A program made the position numbers and the translations under genes. Source: Cyanobacteria bacterium SIG30 (GTDB lineage Bacteria > Cyanobacteriota > Vampirovibrionia > Gastranaerophilales > Gastranaerophilaceae). From it: DNA of 64,000 nt. Shown piece by piece: positions 59,629 to 64,000 of this stretch; the first letter of the stretch is position 1, and every line of letters begins with the position of its first letter. The stretch lies in NCBI GenBank assembly GCA_015152475.1, contig SUTW01000005.1, forward strand, positions 1 to 64,000. The letters run 5' to 3'. The notes below the pieces were generated by a model. It saw only the letters and a program-made list of their open reading frames with translations. It was not told where the DNA came from and searched no databases.

Positions 59629-61017
59629 ATGAAAAAAAATTTTGTATTTTTTTTATTATATATATTTTTTTCATGTTTTTTGCCTGTTTTTTCACAGGAT
59701 AAAACGCCTTTTTGTGAGTTAGATTACGAAGCTGAAGTTATAAAACAACTTGATATTACGCCTGTTTATATTGATTTAAGAGAATGTATAACTATTGCAA
59801 TTTTAAATAGTTCACTTCTTAAAAGTTCCTATTCTCTTTATGAGAGCAAAGATTTTGAATACAAATATTCTCTAACAGGATTTTTGCCTCAAATTGGGCT
59901 TAGGGCTTATACTTCTTTTATAAAAGGACAATTATTGGTTGGTGGTGCTTTAATTGCGGACCTCAACGAACAAGCCTTGTTTGGTGCAATTTATTTAAAA
60001 CACGACTTGACTAATGGTGGCAAATTGTTTTTTGAAATTTTATCTTCTAAAAATTTAAAAAAAGCTCAGTATTATAATTATCAAGGCACTTTTGAACAAT
60101 TGCTTTATGAAACCGCAATTTCATATTATGAATTAATTCAGGAAAAATTGTTTATACAAAATCTTTTAACAGCACTTTGCGAAAGAAAATATCAATATGA
60201 AATTACAAAAGCACGCTATGAAGTTGGTGAAGGTGAAAAATACGATGTTTTAAGAACACAAATTGAAGTGAAACAAAATGAAGCAGAACTTATTGACGCA
60301 ATAGTTAAATTTAGAATCAAGCAAGCTCATCTTGCAACTTTGATTGGGTTAGATGCAACAAGTTCAATTATGCCCATTGAAAAAGATATTAAGCAGTATC
60401 ACCTTTTAGGTAATTTAACAACAAATGAAATTTATGAAAATGCCATTAAAATTTTACCCAACATTAAAAAACAAGAAGCAGAAATTGCTTCCTTAAAGAA
60501 CCAAAGAAATCAAAATTTTTCAGATATTATACCTAAATTTTCATTTGACCTTACATATTCTTCGCAAGGTACGGTAAAATTAGGTAGCTTACCAAACGCA
60601 ACCGCCACGATAAATGTTGATATTCCATTTGGAGACAGGATTTTACTTGGAACAATTGCAAAATATAAAGCTTTAGACAAGCAAATTAAAGCTCTTGAAT
60701 ATAAACTTGTATATGAAAAAAATGTTGTTAGAGAAAACATATTGACGTCATTTGAAACATCAAAAAAAACTTTAGAAAAAATTTCAATTTTAGAAACACA
60801 ACATGATCTTGCAACAAAATCTCAAGATATAGTAAGTATGAAATTTTTTGAAGGTGAGGAAGAACTTTTAAATGTCATACAAAGCCAAACACGTAAAACC
60901 CAGACAGAACTTGAATTATCCAGAACCAAAGTGGCATATAATATCAGTCAACTTGAACTTCTTTATTTTTCAGGACTTATTAGTGTTGAAAATATTTTAA
61001 ATGGTTATTCACCCTAA
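59629..61017 (+). CDS. TolC-family outer membrane efflux protein
   Basis: Signal peptide; [59 protein letters not shown]. Confidence 0.88.
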   Translation: MKKNFVFFLLYIFFSCFLPVFSQDKTPFCELDYEAEVIKQLDITPVYIDLRECITIAILNSSLLKSSYSLYESKDFEYKYSLTGFLPQIGLRAYTSFIKGQLLVGGALIADLNEQALFGAIYLKHDLTNGGKLFFEILSSKNLKKAQYYNYQGTFEQLLYETAISYYELIQEKLFIQNLLTALCERKYQYEITKARYEVGEGEKYDVLRTQIEVKQNEAELIDAIVKFRIKQAHLATLIGLDATSSIMPIEKDIKQYHLLGNLTTNEIYENAIKILPNIKKQEAEIASLKNQRNQNFSDIIPKFSFDLTYSSQGTVKLGSLPNATATINVDIPFGDRILLGTIAKYKALDKQIKALEYKLVYEKNVVRENILTSFETSKKTLEKISILETQHDLATKSQDIVSMKFFEGEEELLNVIQSQTRKTQTELELSRTKVAYNISQLELLYFSGLISVENILNGYSP

Positions 61018-61055
61018 TTGGCATTTGTGTTAAAATTATTTTAAAGAGGAAGATT

Positions 61056-62141
61056 ATGATTAAATTTTTGGATTTATATAAAATTAACAAAGAACATGAA
61101 GAAGAAATAAAGGTTGCAATCGACAGAGTTTTAGAAAGTGGTTGGTATATTTTAGGCGAAGAAAATAAAAATTTTTGCTCTAATTTTGCTAAATTTTGTG
61201 GAGTTAAACATTGTATAGGTACTGCAAATGGTCTTGATGCTTTATCTTTAATTATAAAAGCTTATGGTTTTAGTGAAGGTGATGAAATTATTGTTCCAGC
61301 AAACACTTATATAGCTTCGATTTTGTCAATTTCAGAAAATGGTTGCACGCCAGTTTTGGTTGAACCTGATATTAATACATATAATATAAATCCTGATTTA
61401 ATTGAAGAAAAAATCACCTCTAAAACTAAAGCTATAATGGTTGTTCACCTTTATGGTGAAGCTGTTAAAATGAATAAAATTTTAGAAATTGCAAAAAAAT
61501 ATAATTTAAAGGTTATTGAAGATTGTGCACAAGCTCATGGTGCAAAAGATAATGGCATAAGGGTTGGAGCCTTAGGTGACGCTGCTGCTTTTTCTTTTTA
61601 TCCAGGGAAAAATCTAGGGGCTCTTGGTGATGCCGGTTGTATTACCTGTAATGACGACGACCTTGCCAAAAAAATTGAAGCTTTAAGAAATTATGGCTCA
61701 CATATTAAATATCAAAATTTATATAAAGGTGTTAATTCAAGACTTGATGAAATGCAGGCTGGCATTTTAGATGTTAAATTAAAACATCTTGATGAAGATA
61801 ATTTAAAAAGAGAAAAAATTGCAAAAATTTATTTAGAAAATATTAAAAACCCAAAAATAACTTTAAAGAAAAATGCTTTAGGCGAATTTAATGTTTGGCA
61901 TGTTTTTCCTGTTCTTGTTCAAGATAGAGATGATTTTCAAAAATATTTAACTGAAAATGGTGTTCAAACTGTTATCCATTATCCAATTCCACCACATAAG
62001 CAAGAAGCATATCGTGAATTTAATCATTTAAGTTTGCCAATTACGGAAAAAATCCACAAAGAAATAATCTCGCTCCCAATTTCTCAAGTTATGAGCGAAG
62101 AAGATGCTTATGAAGTTTGCAGGATAGTTAATTCTTATTAA
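61056..62141 (+). CDS. DegT/DnrJ/EryC1/StrS-family aminotransferase
   Basis: [47 protein letters not shown]. Confidence 0.95.
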   Translation: MIKFLDLYKINKEHEEEIKVAIDRVLESGWYILGEENKNFCSNFAKFCGVKHCIGTANGLDALSLIIKAYGFSEGDEIIVPANTYIASILSISENGCTPVLVEPDINTYNINPDLIEEKITSKTKAIMVVHLYGEAVKMNKILEIAKKYNLKVIEDCAQAHGAKDNGIRVGALGDAAAFSFYPGKNLGALGDAGCITCNDDDLAKKIEALRNYGSHIKYQNLYKGVNSRLDEMQAGILDVKLKHLDEDNLKREKIAKIYLENIKNPKITLKKNALGEFNVWHVFPVLVQDRDDFQKYLTENGVQTVIHYPIPPHKQEAYREFNHLSLPITEKIHKEIISLPISQVMSEEDAYEVCRIVNSY

Positions 62142-63300
62142 CCTTGTTTCTTTTCTTTAACATTTTTTGTTGAAAATCTTTATCATGTTGGAATTTATAA
62201 CCGTCATAAAGAGTCTTTGACAACATGTTTGCAAAACGTCTGTGCCCGCTCCAATAAGATGTGTGTGCTACGGTAAAAATGCGTCCTGACCAATAAGATT
62301 TGCTATATATAAATCCTGTCGGATTTTCAAATTTGTATCCTAAAAGATTTTCAATTTCTCGATATGTCAGAGTATCTCCTGTTGTAAAGCCAAGAGGATC
62401 TTCTTTGAAATTGGCAGTTATTTTAAACATTCCATTTTCAATCATGTATTTAAGTAAATATTTATTATAAAAATTTATTTCATAATCTGGATCACCTAAA
62501 TCTGAATAAAATAAAATGAGTGGGTTTGCAAAACCAATTGTTCCTAAGATTGCACCCTCTGGCGCACAATATTTTTCCGTTACTTCATCAATTTTTGAAT
62601 AATTTTTAATTAAGTTTTGGTTATTTTTGTCTAAAATTAAATGACCTGCCGTTGTAACTGTTCCCATATTTCCGTATCTTATAGCAGACATACATGTATT
62701 TTTCCTAGGATTTTTTAAAACGTAATTTATAACTTCATTATCAACATTTAGATATTTAAAAATTCCTTCAATATTTATGTATGGAATTTTATTAAACAAA
62801 TATTCGTAATTTACAAAGTTCCCGGCACTATATCCCATTAAGACGCTTTTGTTGCCTTTTTGCCATTCGGCTTTTACCATTTCATTCAATTCATCCAGAA
62901 TTGGCAACATATTGTGTGTTTTTTGAACCCAGATTGCATCGTGCATATATTTTGCAATTAATGTTCTTGCTATAGCCGAACCAAGTGCATTAAAGTCATT
63001 TGAAAAATCAAGTTGTCTTTCGACAAATTCAAGGTCTGTTTTGCTTTTATCGCCCCAAAAAAATATTACAGGTTTTTCATTTATACTATATTTGTTTAAG
63101 GTTAAATTTTTCTTTTTTTCATTTTTGATTTTTTTGATTATGGAAGGGTGTAATTTTTTTTCAATTCCATTCATAAACCAATTTTTCATTTTTTCATTGT
63201 TGTTATTCGAGCCATTTATATAGATAAGGCTTATGTTTTGGGCGTTAACCGCAAGTGTTGTTATAAAAAATATTAAGACTAATGCTATAACTTTTTTCAT
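62128..63300 (-). CDS. Secreted alpha/beta-hydrolase-like hypothetical protein
   Basis: Signal peptide [31 protein letters not shown] nucleophile-elbow motif. Confidence 0.65.
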   Translation of the reverse strand: MKKVIALVLIFFITTLAVNAQNISLIYINGSNNNNEKMKNWFMNGIEKKLHPSIIKKIKNEKKKNLTLNKYSINEKPVIFFWGDKSKTDLEFVERQLDFSNDFNALGSAIARTLIAKYMHDAIWVQKTHNMLPILDELNEMVKAEWQKGNKSVLMGYSAGNFVNYEYLFNKIPYINIEGIFKYLNVDNEVINYVLKNPRKNTCMSAIRYGNMGTVTTAGHLILDKNNQNLIKNYSKIDEVTEKYCAPEGAILGTIGFANPLILFYSDLGDPDYEINFYNKYLLKYMIENGMFKITANFKEDPLGFTTGDTLTYREIENLLGYKFENPTGFIYSKSYWSGRIFTVAHTSYWSGHRRFANMLSKTLYDGYKFQHDKDFQQKMLKKRNKVNKN

Positions 63301-63303
63301 TTT

Positions 63304-64000
63304 TTACTCCCAATAAATTTTTATTGTTGCGTGTTCTATATTTTCGCCACTTTTTAAATTATGCAGAGTATAACCATTTTCGATTTGCGTTTGAATTTCA
63401 ACTTCTTGATTTTCTAAAGTTGCTTCTTTTTTGAAATCTATATCAATTCCTTTTATTGATTTTTCTTTTATAAATTCTACATTAAGGCTTTCAAGTGCCC
63501 ATTTTATGTAATTTGAATTGTTGACGTGTCCATTTAAATCAATATCATCATACATTATTTTTATATTTTGAGTTTTATCAATTCTTTCTATTGTTGGCAC
63601 TTTGTCAAAATCAGCATCAAATGCCGTTGTTTCTGTTAATTTTGGAAATTCTAAAACTTTATAAGGAATTATCGGGCGCTTTTTATTTATGTCTATCATA
63701 ACCCATAAACTTGAAGCCACCATTGCGTCTTTGCCATTTTCTTTTTGTATTTTAAAATCACGTCTGCAAGTTATTCCTGATGATATAACAGGCCATGTTA
63801 AAACTTTAATTTCTTCCCATGAATTTATTTTTTCAAAAAATTTTAATCTGTATTTTATAACAAACCAGGCAAGTCCTTTTGAATAGACATCACTAAAACC
63901 GAATCCATAACTTTCAGCATTTATGTAGGCAACATCTTCTAAAATATGAAACATTGCATTTGGTTTTAATTCATTGTTAAAATTAACATCTGAGCTTTTA
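63304..64000 (-). CDS. Acyl-ACP thioesterase, 5' end probably beyond the right window edge
   Basis: Hotdog-fold motifs; DDIDLNGHVNNSNYIKWALE. Frame stays open upstream of ATG 63954 (KSSDVNFNNELKPNAMFHILEDVAY). Confidence 0.85.
   Translation of the reverse strand, partial: KSSDVNFNNELKPNAMFHILEDVAYINAESYGFGFSDVYSKGLAWFVIKYRLKFFEKINSWEEIKVLTWPVISSGITCRRDFKIQKENGKDAMVASSLWVMIDINKKRPIIPYKVLEFPKLTETTAFDADFDKVPTIERIDKTQNIKIMYDDIDLNGHVNNSNYIKWALESLNVEFIKEKSIKGIDIDFKKEATLENQEVEIQTQIENGYTLHNLKSGENIEHATIKIYWE

Noticed and set aside
1-64000. CRISPR arrays, transposons, prophage or known defence systems
   Set aside because: No regularly spaced direct repeats with unique spacers, no transposase/integrase/phage structural motifs and no nuclease-helicase defence signatures were seen.

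Overview
The window is about 64 kb, AT-rich and densely coding, with mostly housekeeping genes. Gene content (NIF-type NifS/NifU, SLH protein, RNase Y-YmdB, RpaB/OmpR-type two-component pair, many FTLAEVLITL prepilins) suggests a gut Melainabacteria/Gastranaerophilales-like lineage, but this is an inference. No CRISPR arrays, prophage or transposases were recognised. The strongest signal is a family of four prepilin-like genes (34101-34928, 39745-40576, 40711-41503, 41653-42409). Each carries a 10- or 11-nt poly-G tract inside the leader-peptide codons, just upstream of the predicted prepilin peptidase site. One copy has G10 and reads through (ON). Three have G11 and stop two codons after the tract (OFF), while the mature-protein frame downstream stays intact. 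This looks like a slipped-strand phase-variable pilin cassette in which the switch lies in the part of the protein removed by processing. Other notable items are: a giant repeat-rich coiled-coil ORF on the minus strand (<1-4580) that the supplied ORF track missed; a candidate small RNA with Yfr1-like architecture (about 25631-25703, minus); a tandem cytidine-deaminase-fold protein (58328-59560); a Cys-rich SLH protein; and several apparently leaderless promoters. No searches were run. All product calls come from reading motifs in the translations.
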